A DNA stretch of 64,000 nucleotides from Psychrobacter urativorans (lineage in GTDB: Bacteria > Pseudomonadota > Gammaproteobacteria > Pseudomonadales > Moraxellaceae). The notes beneath the pieces were generated by a model. That model was not told the origin of the DNA. It made no database searches and saw nothing but the letters and a program-made list of their open reading frames with translations. Each line of letters opens with the position of its first letter. The stretch's first letter is position 1. Both the position numbers and the translations under genes were made by a program. Shown one piece after another: positions 50,001-57,974 of the stretch. The DNA is taken from assembly GCF_904846675.1 (NCBI RefSeq), contig NZ_CAJHBT010000001.1, forward strand, positions 1 to 64,000, given 5' to 3'.

Positions 50001-51062
50001 ACCGCCACGACCGGTTGCGCCTTCATCACGAATCTCACCACCAGCGCCAGTAGCTGCACCCGCATAAGGAGCAATCGCCGTTGGGTGATTATGAGTTTCA
50101 ACTTTCATTAAGATATCGATTTCTTCTTGATGGAAGCTATATGGATGCGCTGACTGCTCATTCTTGGCATCTTCAGGAACCGGACAAAAACGCCAGCCTT
50201 CAGACCCGGCCATAACCGCCGCGTTGTCTTTATAAGCCGACAAAATACCTTGTGGATTTTTCTGATAAGTATTCTTAATCATTTGGAATAATGATTTGGC
50301 TTGTACTTCGCCATCAATCGTCCACTGCGCATTAAATATTTTATGACGGCAATGCTCAGAGTTGGCCTGCGCAAACATCATTAGCTCAACATCAGTCGGA
50401 TTGCGTTTCAGCTCATCGACATAGGCATTCATTAAATAGTCAATATCTTCGCTAGATAATGCAAAACCAAATTCTATATTAGCTGATTCTAGAGCTGTAC
50501 GCCCTTCTTCCATCACATCGATATGATTCAATGACGCTGGCGGTTGGTCGTCAAATAATTTACTAGTTTCTGTTAAGTCATAAGATAAGCTTTGGGTCAT
50601 ACGGTCAAATAATAACTGCTCGCCCACTTTAGGTAGCTTCTTATTAACCTGAATATCAGCCACATTATCTGCAAGCGTTAAGGTATAAACAATCACCCGC
50701 TCAACCCGATTAATCTTAATCTCACAGTTATTAAAAATATCGGTCGCTTTACTGGCCCACGGCGATATCGTGCCAAAGCGTGGTCCAACTATCACTTGTA
50801 ATTGATTGTTTTGCGGTGCATCAAGTTCGAGACTAGCCTCAACACCTAATAGATCCAACGCCTTTTTATGCTCATCACCCTCTAATTCCCGTGATAGCAC
50901 ATAGACTTGCTGAGTGCTAATCTGGGTAACATTTAGATTGGTTTTTTGCTGAAACTGACTGATGAGTTGCTGCGTCTGAAAATCGGTCAAAAACGGTTGT
51001 CCGGCGATGGTCATCATAAAGGCATATTCCATGGGATTAGACAAAAGAGGCATCACTGCCAT
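47001..51062 (-). CDS. purL: Phosphoribosylformylglycinamidine synthase
   Basis: Large single-chain PurL of 1353 aa converting FGAR to FGAM with glutamine in purine synthesis. Domain order: N-terminal PurS-like part, the FGAM synthase core with FAQANSEHCRHKIFNA and VETHNHPTAIAPY, a second AIRS-like half (around 690-1020), and a C-terminal glutaminase domain with nucleophile Cys in LGVCNGCQMMAQL and the MPHPERTLRA His/Glu motif. The exact start is uncertain: MAVMPLL at 51062 and MEYAFMM ten codons later both lack strong ribosome sites. It has an extended -10 just upstream. Confidence 0.96.
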   Translation of the reverse strand: MAVMPLLSNPMEYAFMMTIAGQPFLTDFQTQQLISQFQQKTNLNVTQISTQQVYVLSRELEGDEHKKALDLLGVEASLELDAPQNNQLQVIVGPRFGTISPWASKATDIFNNCEIKINRVERVIVYTLTLADNVADIQVNKKLPKVGEQLLFDRMTQSLSYDLTETSKLFDDQPPASLNHIDVMEEGRTALESANIEFGFALSSEDIDYLMNAYVDELKRNPTDVELMMFAQANSEHCRHKIFNAQWTIDGEVQAKSLFQMIKNTYQKNPQGILSAYKDNAAVMAGSEGWRFCPVPEDAKNEQSAHPYSFHQEEIDILMKVETHNHPTAIAPYAGAATGAGGEIRDEGATGRGGKPKAGLTGFHVSHLHIPELAEKWEQSGNVSTKDYGTPERMATSLEIMTEAPLGSANFSNEFGRASLCGYFRSFQLDTSAAKDGSQMRGYHKPIMLAGGYGNIKRNLIEKNSIQQGDLLIVLGGPAMQIGLGGGAASSVDSGSLDEGLDFASVQRDNAEMERRCQEVMDRCWALAGNDVDVSNAGKDGNPIVSLHDVGAGGLSNAMPELVNDHEMGAHLNLRRIPSLEAGMSPMAIWSNEAQERYVLAIHPESEAQFDAICARERCPYAILGTATDVRQLIVDDELLAEQPVDMPMQVLLGGTPQMKRSFSRQESTLPALELGEVNLAESITDVLRHPTVASKSFLISIGDRSISGMVVRDQYVGRYQVPVADCAVTASSLLNLDGQPMSGEAMSVGERTPVALISPTASARLAVGEAITNIAGACIAQLSDITMSANWMAACGDDVEDAALFDAVHAIGEELCPALGIAIPVGKDSLSMRANWTDNSAEAGAQDKSIVSPMSLVITAFAPVVDVAQTLTPELINGDSAFYRIDLSKGKLRLGGSILAQTLSQLGNDCPDLTQPSDLVDFFNFIQAGNAQDVISAYHDIGDGGLLATIAEMQFTSRQGIKLSLTDDNLLGQLFSEELGAVIQVMPEDVPALMQLAEEFNVSDMLSLVGQSSEEESLLIQTPTLMGDKTLSFSRGKLQQEWSQVSYQIARRRDNPACVQQEYDLITDSSYQGLIATPNFDLSQAIEAPYLNSRANKPKVAILREQGVNGQLEMAAGFTQAGFEAVDVHMSDLLKGRINLRDFEGLVTCGGFSYGDVLGAGSGWANSILFHDDLRMQFVRFFSRPETFTLGVCNGCQMMAQLKDLIPGAENFPRFIANKSARFEARTVNVKVERTKSILFKGMQDSILPIAVAHGEGFATLNATEIDGMAKHGQLAMRYVDSQGQPTETYPLNPNGSVGGVTGLCSTDGRVTIMMPHPERTLRAYNHSWKPAVWDEDGAWMRMFRNARAWVR

Positions 51063-51449
51063 ACAAAGTAAAGAGTCTGCGCATTATAACAAGAAGACCT
51101 CTAATAAGCAGGTATAAACCACTATAAATCCTCCCTTTTCTTATCTACTTAACACTTAAAATTTATAACATAGACACGCTTCCATCGATAACAATCGACA
51201 CATTTGACTAGCATCCGTACACAACTGCTTTCCGTTTTACCTAACCCTCGTATACCTTACAAACATTCACACCCTATTACTGGTAACCTATATAACTATG
51301 TTAGCAAATCTCGCTATTCTAGAGAACGTTAATTACCAGCCGAATTTATTCATTTTAAATTAAAGTATAAATTTACAAAATCAAGTTACTGTAATAAGTA
51401 GTTATAATAATTTTTCTAACCCCAATTCACCATCACAAGGATAGTCATT
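51063..51449. other. Divergent region purL-GSP26
   Basis: About 390 AT-rich bases, no gene seen. Carries the purL -10 at 51083-51092. Confidence 0.5.
51083..51092 (-). promoter_or_regulatory. Extended -10 element upstream of purL
   Basis: TTGTTATAAT on the minus strand, about 20 bases before the first candidate purL ATG, implying a short leader. Confidence 0.5.
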
Positions 51450-51944
51450 ATGAGTAATCAAAAAAGTATCGATAAGATTCAAGAAGTCATAAAAGACGTT
51501 AAATTTGCCATGATGAGCACAGTTAATAAAAAAGGTGATATTCACGCTTGGCCAATGACTACGACTGAAACGAGCCTTGGTACCAAAGAGATCTGGTTCA
51601 TTGGTGATAAAACCTCAGATGTGGTGAAAGATATTCAGGATAACAAAAAAGTAGGCCTGTCTTACGCGACGCAAGATGCGAAAAACTATGTCTCTATCAG
51701 TGGTGATGCAGAGCTATCGACAGACAAAGACAAGCTAGATGAGCTGTGGTCAGCGATGGACAGCGCCTTTTTTGAAGAAGGTAAAGACGATGAGGATGTT
51801 CAACTTATTAAGGTTGTGCCTCATGGTGCAGAATGTTGGATCAGCGGTAGTTCTACAGTAAATATATTCAAAATGGCGGCAGCAGCGGTACAAGAAGGCA
51901 AAACGGCTGAAGATATCGGCGAAGTATTCTCAGTATCTTTATAG
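51450..51944 (+). CDS. General stress protein 26-like flavin/PNPOx-fold protein
   Basis: 164-aa protein of the pyridoxamine 5'-phosphate oxidase-like split-barrel family, close to general stress protein 26 (YdaG-like). Typical are VKFAMMSTVNKKGDIHAWPMT, EIWFIGDKTSDVV and KNYVSISGDAELS; members bind FMN or FAD. AAGGAT precedes the ATG. A degenerate partial copy of this gene follows 30 bases downstream. Confidence 0.85.
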   Translation: MSNQKSIDKIQEVIKDVKFAMMSTVNKKGDIHAWPMTTTETSLGTKEIWFIGDKTSDVVKDIQDNKKVGLSYATQDAKNYVSISGDAELSTDKDKLDELWSAMDSAFFEEGKDDEDVQLIKVVPHGAECWISGSSTVNIFKMAAAAVQEGKTAEDIGEVFSVSL

Positions 51945-51973
51945 AGTAAGAAGATTATCTACACTTTTGTCCG

Positions 51974-52126
51974 ATGAATACGACTGAAACGAGCATTAAT
52001 GCTAAGGAGGTTGGGTTCATTGGGTATAAACCCTCTAAATGCGTTGAAAATATCAAGAAGCATCCAGAAGTGAACAATGCAGAAATAGTATTTCATGATA
52101 AAAAAAATAATAGCATAATATGTTAA
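51974..52126 (+). pseudogene. Decayed partial duplicate of the upstream stress-protein gene
   Basis: The 50-codon open frame reads MNTTETSINAKEVGFIGYKP, closely parallel to MTTTETSLGTKEIWFIGDKT of the intact upstream gene; the DNA aligns for about 100 bases (51974-52075 against 51557-51658). Beyond that the two sequences diverge and the conserved barrel is missing. This is the relic of a tandem duplication. No ribosome site is evident. Confidence 0.8.
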
Positions 52127-52146
52127 CAACGAATAAAAGACCTATG

Positions 52147-52184
52147 AAAAACGCCAGTAGCGATAAGCCTACTGGCGTTCTTTT
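52147..52184. terminator. Terminator between the stress gene and pgsA
   Basis: AACGCCAGTAG / CTACTGGCGTT perfect 11-bp arms, 8-base loop, with A- and T-rich flanks suitable for both directions. Confidence 0.9.
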
Positions 52185-52209
52185 AATATTTAATGTTAAT
52201 CTTTTAAAA

Positions 52210-52890
52210 TTAACCGCTTTGCTTCAAATAGGGCCACGCTGCTTTCAGGTAAATAAACATCGACCACAATGTTAGAATAACTGCTGCTACCATCAAACCA
52301 TAACCAATGAGCTCAAGTGACTCCCAGTTTAGTAACAGCACCGTGATAGCAATCATTTGAAAAACAGTCTTTAACTTACCAACGTAAGATACCGCCACAC
52401 TGGTACGATTCCCTAATTCTGCCATCCATTCGCGCAGTGCTGACACCGCAATCTCACGTGAAATAATGACAATCGCCGCTATCGCCATAATGATATTTGG
52501 ATGCCACTGCACTAAGATAATTAGCGCGGCTGCCACCATGAGCTTATCAGCGACAGGATCCAAAAACTGCCCAAAGGCTGACACCACCTTAAACTTACGG
52601 GCAAAATAACCATCTAGCCAATCGGTAATCGCTGCAATTATAAATACGCCAGTTAACAATAAATGCCGTAGCAAGCTATCGCTAAACTCACTCATTCCTA
52701 CCCGTGCGATGACGTTATCCGAAATCGGAGGCATGCCAATACCCATTGCTGGCGGCCAGTAGGCAATCGCCACGAATAGCGGAATCATTAAGATACGCGC
52801 AATGGTGAGGTTATTGGGTAAATTAAAAATACTTTTATTGTTTTGCGCAGGTTGTGAGTCTTGCGCGTGCAGTTGTGTGCTCTCGGTCAT
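52210..52890 (-). CDS. pgsA: CDP-diacylglycerol-glycerol-3-phosphate 3-phosphatidyltransferase
   Basis: Integral membrane enzyme committing CDP-diacylglycerol to phosphatidylglycerol. The CDP-alcohol phosphotransferase motif DG-x2-AR-x8-G-x3-D-x3-D is intact (DWLDGYFARKF ... GQFLDPVADK). The 226 aa include an N-terminal soluble tail of about 20 residues, a conserved NLPNNLTIARI start of the membrane part, and several hydrophobic helices. uvrC, a frequent neighbour, is absent. Confidence 0.93.
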   Translation of the reverse strand: MTESTQLHAQDSQPAQNNKSIFNLPNNLTIARILMIPLFVAIAYWPPAMGIGMPPISDNVIARVGMSEFSDSLLRHLLLTGVFIIAAITDWLDGYFARKFKVVSAFGQFLDPVADKLMVAAALIILVQWHPNIIMAIAAIVIISREIAVSALREWMAELGNRTSVAVSYVGKLKTVFQMIAITVLLLNWESLELIGYGLMVAAVILTLWSMFIYLKAAWPYLKQSG

Positions 52891-53388
52891 GAAAAACCCA
52901 GTTTAATATAGACTTGAGGATGGCGGTTAGCTTAGCATTTTTCAGCCATGCCGTCATGCCATCTCTGTATGTTCATCGATACTGATAATACTTTATAAAA
53001 CAAGTTATTTTCTCTTCTAAAACCATACTAGGAGTACTGCCATTAGTATTAGTAATTCTCCTAAAAGCTATACATATCGGGACCTATAAAAGGTGGCTAT
53101 GTTAGATTGAATATCTCTCGAAGAGTGACACTGTATTAAAACTTTCTTTAACGTAATATCATGTAACTAAGCTGACTCAATAGGAATTACTTCCGCTATG
53201 ATGGATATATCGAAATACACGTGTATACTAAAATTTATAAGTAGCTATAAAAAAGTATCGAATCAATATCAATTCCTCTCATCTCGGCAATTAATAATAA
53301 TCCCTGTATTCGTAATTTAACTATATAACCTGTTTTCCTCAGCCCACAGTTTCCTCCTCTGTGGGCCTTTTTTTGCCCGTTAAACAAT
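52891..53388. other. pgsA-Abi spacer with orphan terminator
   Basis: About 500 bases without a gene. Contains a strong plus-strand terminator at 53342 with nothing coding before it, and a possible promoter (CTGACT, 19, TATGAT at 53172-53202). Confidence 0.5.
53342..53374 (+). terminator. Orphan plus-strand terminator
   Basis: GCCCACAG / CTGTGGGC perfect arms, 9-base loop, then seven Ts. No plus-strand gene precedes it. Confidence 0.85.
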
Positions 53389-54162
53389 TCATGATCCCCT
53401 GCCTTTATAACTTTCAGTGTAACTAGACAATAAGAAGTGTGACATCGCACCAGCCAAATTTACTGAAAGTTCCGCATGTCTAGGTTTTGGCTTGATATTT
53501 ACTACACCTTGTCCGTGAGCATCACCAACATTGTTACGTAGCTGGCCTAAGCCATTCACTATACCTGAACAACCGCCAAGGATTTGTTTAAACACTAGGT
53601 TTGTCTCGTATTGACTAGCTGACATTTTCAGCAATTTAGAGGTTAGCTTGTACAGTTCTGACAAATCAGAGTTCTTATCATATAGAGCCTTTTCAATATC
53701 TAGAATATGTTTACAAACAGACTCAATGAGACTTCTAGAGAGAGTAATTGCACCTTCTGGATCATTAGCTTTACGCTCTATAGCTTTCTTCCACATATCA
53801 TCTATATATCCAGAGTCGATAATCTCAATAGACTTTTCGAAGGCAGGACGCATTCCTGTTTTGTCAAACTCTATCGCATTGATTAAAGCTGAAAACTCGC
53901 TATAAATAAAACTTCTGCGCTCTGCATAAGAAGCGTATTTAGCTTTAATCATTTGCCAAAACTGATTTAAATCTCTCGCATGTTTTACAAAGTCAGGCAC
54001 TAAGCTACTAAATTTTGAGTTTAGAACCACTCTTCTCAAAACAACATAATCGCTATCAGTACAATTACCCCCAGTAGCCCTAGAAATCAAAATATTCTGA
54101 AGCCCTTTTGATTGATCATAAAGCGTCGGTAAATCGCTTAGAATATTATTTTTTACATCCAT
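53389..54162 (-). CDS. Abi_C-type abortive infection protein
   Basis: 257-aa soluble, largely helical protein. The C-terminal half carries the Abi_C pattern: DPEGAITLSRSLIESVCKHIL (about 134-154) and LRNNVGDAHGQG (near 215), as in C-terminal domains of lactococcal-type abortive infection proteins and relatives. The N-terminal half is not recognised. I start at 54162 because AGGA has correct spacing to the second ATG. It stands alone, AT-rich, between pgsA and a metabolic gene, which suits an acquired defence gene; activity is inferred only from the domain. Confidence 0.72.
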   Translation of the reverse strand: MDVKNNILSDLPTLYDQSKGLQNILISRATGGNCTDSDYVVLRRVVLNSKFSSLVPDFVKHARDLNQFWQMIKAKYASYAERRSFIYSEFSALINAIEFDKTGMRPAFEKSIEIIDSGYIDDMWKKAIERKANDPEGAITLSRSLIESVCKHILDIEKALYDKNSDLSELYKLTSKLLKMSASQYETNLVFKQILGGCSGIVNGLGQLRNNVGDAHGQGVVNIKPKPRHAELSVNLAGAMSHFLLSSYTESYKGRGS

Positions 54163-54278
54163 TACCATTCCTATTTTTTTATCAATTTATGAAATTAGAA
54201 AGTATTCGCATTGAGCAAAATGCTTGGGATTATAGTGCACATTGGAAGATTGAATAAGGGCTATAGCAGATAAGGACA

Positions 54279-54340
54279 TAGGGTGCGTTTTACACACCAT
54301 TTGACTTACTCTAAGTTTTTGGCGCATGGAGTGCGCCCTA
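54279..54340. repeat. Two-hairpin palindromic repeat (REP-like)
   Basis: 62 bp with imperfect termini TAGGGTGCG / TGCGCCCTA and inner hairpins GGTG..CACC and GGCGCA..TGCGCC. No coding capacity. Similar elements are scattered in Moraxellaceae and Neisseriaceae genomes, as I recall. Confidence 0.65.
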
Positions 54341-54369
54341 CTAAGCTAAAAGATACTATCACCACAAAG

Positions 54370-54412
54370 AAATGCCCCTTACCTGAATAACAGATAAGAG
54401 GCGCTTTATTTT
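54370..54412 (-). terminator. Probable CoA-transferase terminator
   Basis: Imperfect stem GCCTCTTA / TAAGGGGC on the minus strand, followed by a mixed A/T tail. Confidence 0.45.
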
Positions 54413-54429
54413 ACCTTATAGCTATAAGC

Positions 54430-55956
54430 TTATTTTATGCGCATATCGCCGGTTTCAACGTAACGCTGATGCCATGACAACGCTTCGTTGAGCATATGAG
54501 GCGTTTGCATGCCAGCCGTTTTGGAGGCGCGATCAAAATAATCTCGCAGCATCGGACGATAGTCTGGATGCGCACAATTATCGATAATCGCTTTGGCACG
54601 TTGACGTGGGGCAAGACCGCGCAGGTCAGCTAAACCTTGCTCAGTCACAATCACCATCACATCATGCTCAGTATGGTCAACGTGGGATACCATCGGTGTG
54701 ATACAAGAGATAGCGCCATCTTTGGCCACTGATGGCGATACGAAGAATGATGTGTAAGCATTACGCGCAAAGTCGCCTGAACCGCCCAAACCATTCATCA
54801 TGCTAGTGCCCATGACGTGGGTTGAGTTGACGTTACCATAGAGATCACACTCGATCATGGCATTGATCGCAAGTACGCCTAAGCGACGCGACACTTCAGG
54901 GTGATTGGTGATCTCTTGTGGACGCAAAACAATGCGGGCACGCAGCTCTTCAATATTGGCATTAAACAGATCAAGTGCATCTGGGCTTAACGACAGCGCA
55001 GTGGCAGACGCCATGGTCATTTTTCCAGACATAATTAGATCTAACATACCATCTTGTAACACTTCAGTATAACCCGATAAGTTCTCAAATGGGCTGTTTT
55101 CTAGTCCTGCCAATACCGCATTGGCCACGTTACCCACACCAGATTGTATCGGTAATAAGTTAGCTGGCAGACGGCCTTTTTTGACCTCATCATGGAAAAA
55201 GTCAATGATATGGTTGGCAATTTTGTTGGAGTTTTCATCCGGATCAGCGAACTTGCTATTACGATCTGGCGAGTCGGTTAAGACAATACCCACAACTTTA
55301 TCTAAATCACAAGTCAAGTACGGATCGCCAATGCGCCCGCCTGGGGTAACCAGTGGAATTGGTTTGCGATTCGGCGGCATACCAATATCATTATAAACGT
55401 CGTGCATGCCCTCAAGCATTAAGCTTTGTTGGCTGTTGACTTCTAAAATGATCTTATCGGCATTATTTAACCACGCGTTGCTAGTGCCAATTGAGGTCGA
55501 TGGTATAAGGCGTCCATCTGGCAAAATACCTGCCACTTCAACGACAGCCATATGCATATCGCCATAAAACCCAATGGTACTTTGTTGGGCGACATGTGAT
55601 AAATGCATATCAAAATATAAGGCTTCACCAGCATTGATTTGTTTACGAAGCGCAGGTTCTGATTGATAAGGGGTGCGCCATTTGATGCCATTGGCATCAG
55701 CCAACACACCATCACACTCAGTAGCAGTAGAGGCGCCAGTTAACAAGCCAATTTGAAAATCTTCACCGCGCGCGTGGGCAGCTTCCATGTGTTTGGCAAG
55801 CGCCGCTGGTATGGCTTTGGGGTAACCTGCTCCGGTGAACCCACTCATACCGACATTCATATCGTTTTTGATAAAGGAGGCCGCTTCATCAGCAGACATG
55901 ATTTTATTGCGCAAACCTTCGTGAAGTACGCGCCCTTCATGGTTAATTGAACTCAT
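54430..55956 (-). CDS. Succinate/acetate CoA-transferase (acetyl-CoA hydrolase family)
   Basis: 508-aa family I CoA-transferase of the Ach1/AarC type, moving CoA between succinyl-CoA and acetate or hydrolysing acetyl-CoA. Features: GMSGFTGAGYPKAIP (about 36-50), the catalytic-Glu region AMIECDLYGNVNSTH, the loop MNGLGGSGDFARNAY and VTEQGLADLRGLAPRQRA near the C-terminus. Start at 55956 is set by AGGAG; the longer ORF to 55998 is not supported. A 16-bp perfect palindrome lies 37-52 bases upstream. Together with acs and ackA-pta it completes three routes between acetate and acetyl-CoA. Confidence 0.9.
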   Translation of the reverse strand: MSSINHEGRVLHEGLRNKIMSADEAASFIKNDMNVGMSGFTGAGYPKAIPAALAKHMEAAHARGEDFQIGLLTGASTATECDGVLADANGIKWRTPYQSEPALRKQINAGEALYFDMHLSHVAQQSTIGFYGDMHMAVVEVAGILPDGRLIPSTSIGTSNAWLNNADKIILEVNSQQSLMLEGMHDVYNDIGMPPNRKPIPLVTPGGRIGDPYLTCDLDKVVGIVLTDSPDRNSKFADPDENSNKIANHIIDFFHDEVKKGRLPANLLPIQSGVGNVANAVLAGLENSPFENLSGYTEVLQDGMLDLIMSGKMTMASATALSLSPDALDLFNANIEELRARIVLRPQEITNHPEVSRRLGVLAINAMIECDLYGNVNSTHVMGTSMMNGLGGSGDFARNAYTSFFVSPSVAKDGAISCITPMVSHVDHTEHDVMVIVTEQGLADLRGLAPRQRAKAIIDNCAHPDYRPMLRDYFDRASKTAGMQTPHMLNEALSWHQRYVETGDMRIK

Positions 55957-55992
55957 ACTGTTTCTCCTAGTAACTTCCATATTAAAATTAAT

Positions 55993-56008
55993 CCTCATTG
56001 CAATGAGG
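55993..56008. promoter_or_regulatory. Perfect 16-bp palindrome, candidate operator
   Basis: CCTCATTGCAATGAGG is self-complementary over all 16 bases and lies 37-52 bases before the CoA-transferase ATG, a position suited to a dimeric regulator. Confidence 0.5.
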
Positions 56009-56419
56009 AAAAGTTTAAACGAGACTGTATTTGCAGTTTCGTTTCAGAGTTTTGAACCATTTTATAATAAAAAACCCCAGACCTGAGGTACTTGGCGTGA
56101 GCACTATTATAACGATACTGGTGGTCTCAACAACCATTTTTTTATATTGGCTTGGGTATCGTAAATTACCCTAACAGCTCATAAAATATGCTGAACAAGT
56201 TTAGCGAGATTATAATTTTAAGCAAGCGTGTCTATCAACTACTTATCAAAGGAGCCTTGTAGCGTTTCAATAGGTTATAGACAACGTGTTTGTTCACGTT
56301 GCTATTGGCGCTAGTACTGCTCTATCAGAACTGCCAAAACGATGTCAACGGTTGAAGCTTTGGGGTAAGCTGATCACATTCTATTAGCTCGCCTCATGTT
56401 GGACCGTATTATAAAGCAG

Positions 56420-56602
56420 TTAATCTTTTTTAGCTCTTACGTTTTCAATTATGAGCGATAAAGCCATGACTGCGAGACGCATAAAGGCTGTGGTATTTGC
56501 AGTTGGTAAATAGTGGGCGGACTGGTCTGCTGCTTTTCTGCTTTCATCATATAGAGCCAGCCATAAAAAATTGCTACTAAATACCCAATGTTTAATGACA
56601 GG
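56420..56602 (-). pseudogene. Open frame of 60 codons lacking a start codon
   Basis: Following the broken flavoprotein gene, the minus strand is open to a TAA at 56420 and reads WLALYDESRKAADQSAHYL followed by PTANTTAFMRLAVMALSL, with protein-like composition. There is no ATG, GTG or TTG before residue 41. It looks like the tail of a small decayed gene, or one using a rare ATT start. Family not recognised. Confidence 0.4.
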
Positions 56603-56610
56603 CTAATTTA

Positions 56611-57806
56611 TTAGTTCAGAGTAGCCGTTATCGCTTGCACCGTATCTGCCGCCATCTGATAGCAGCTTTCGATATTACCTTGCCCACACCAATCGCCACT
56701 AACGATCCATTGATGACTATTATCCACTAAGATGCCCAGTTCTTTATCGGTTTCATTATTATTAACGGTTGCGGCATAACGCCAGCGGTGACAGTCTATT
56801 TGGCTGGGTGCAGTATCGCTATTCCACTTAAGGGCTTGCTGGGCCGCTTCTAACAACTTTTCTTTTACCGTTTCGATATCATCATCAACATTCTTTTGTG
56901 ACCAGTCATTACGCGCATGAATGGTGATGCTAGGTAGCAGGTCACCATGCGCGGGTTTATGATGTTCAATAAATATTCTATCGAGTGGCGAGTCATTTAC
57001 ATAAGCCACATCCCATATTGGCGTGGCTGTACTTTTTAAAATATCCGGTAGCTGTTCAATACTATCCCAACCGAGCATCAGTGTATAACAGGCCTGCATT
57101 TGCGGTTTACAGATTTGCGCTTGTTTAGTGAAGCCGCTATCTGCCATCAGTTCTACTGCTTGCTGATTTGGCACGGTACAAACCACCCAGTCAAACCAGC
57201 CTAAACTTACACCAGTTTCGTCAAACAGTTCAGTTTTTTTGTCGGTAGTATTCTTTGATTTACTAAGTGGCGCGACATGGGTTTTAAACTTAACTGTGGT
57301 CAGACGTAAATTATCCGCCAACGCTCGCCCCCAACTGGTCATTTTTAAGGTGCTGATATAACGCGCATGAGTGGTATTCCATTGCTCTTTTTGCTTAATA
57401 CTGGGCGATTGCTGCTTGTCATTGGCAGGCGTTAACTCAACCACTTGCACCATGGCTGCAATAAACCTGACTCTAGCCACGGCTTAATAAATTGCGAAAA
57501 GCTATCAGACTTGGCGGTAAAAAACTGCGCGCCAAACGCCCATTGCCAGTTTTTATTAGTCCGCTCATTAGTACGATAACGGGTGGCCAAACGACCCACG
57601 CTACGTGATTTTTCAAAGATTGTAATCTGTGGCAAGCTTGATTTACTTTTTTGCTGAGCTGATAGTTGGTTACAAGCTTGCTCTAACAATGTGGCGGTAA
57701 ATAAGCCGGTTAAACCACCGCCAACGATTGCTATTTTCGATGCCGTCTGTGGTGTGTTTTTATTATTAGAACTGTTATTAGAGTCGGATACGGAGTGATC
57801 AGTCAT
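56611..57806 (-). pseudogene. Frameshifted FAD-dependent oxidoreductase (renalase/amine-oxidase-like)
   Basis: Two overlapping frames make up one protein. The upstream part (57432-57806) begins with an FAD-binding Rossmann motif IAIVGGGLTGLFTATLLEQ and continues EKSRSVGRLATRYR and WAFGAQFFTAK. The downstream part (56611-57480) carries on with VVELTP, the MTSWGRALADNL region and a C-terminal IVSGDWCGQGNIESCYQMA FAD-contact segment. The frames must switch near 57440, where the first frame runs into TAA just after LLQPWCK. Length would be about 390 aa, normal for this family. A natural inactivating mutation, a sequencing error or, less likely, programmed slippage could explain it. Confidence 0.78.
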
Positions 57807-57905
57807 AATGACAATGTGCCTGAAATATGGGTAAGTAATTAGAAAAGAGGTAGGTCTGTTAAATAAACGTCATGTTAATAAATATTTTTATAATAGACCT
57901 TCAAT

Positions 57906-57940
57906 AAAAAGTCATGCTATTTTTAATAACATGACTTTTT
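57906..57940 (-). terminator. acs terminator
   Basis: AAAAAGTCATG / CATGACTTTTT perfect 11-bp arms just after the acs stop. Confidence 0.85.
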
Positions 57941-57974
57941 TGGAAGTTTAACAATGATTACTTATTAGGAACTA

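Larger units (their letters stand above)
55957..56610. other. Region between the CoA-transferase and the broken flavoprotein
   Basis: About 650 bases. Holds a perfect palindrome (55993), a possible minus-strand hairpin with T-run near 56076-56095, and a 60-codon open frame without a normal start (56420-56602). Confidence 0.5.
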
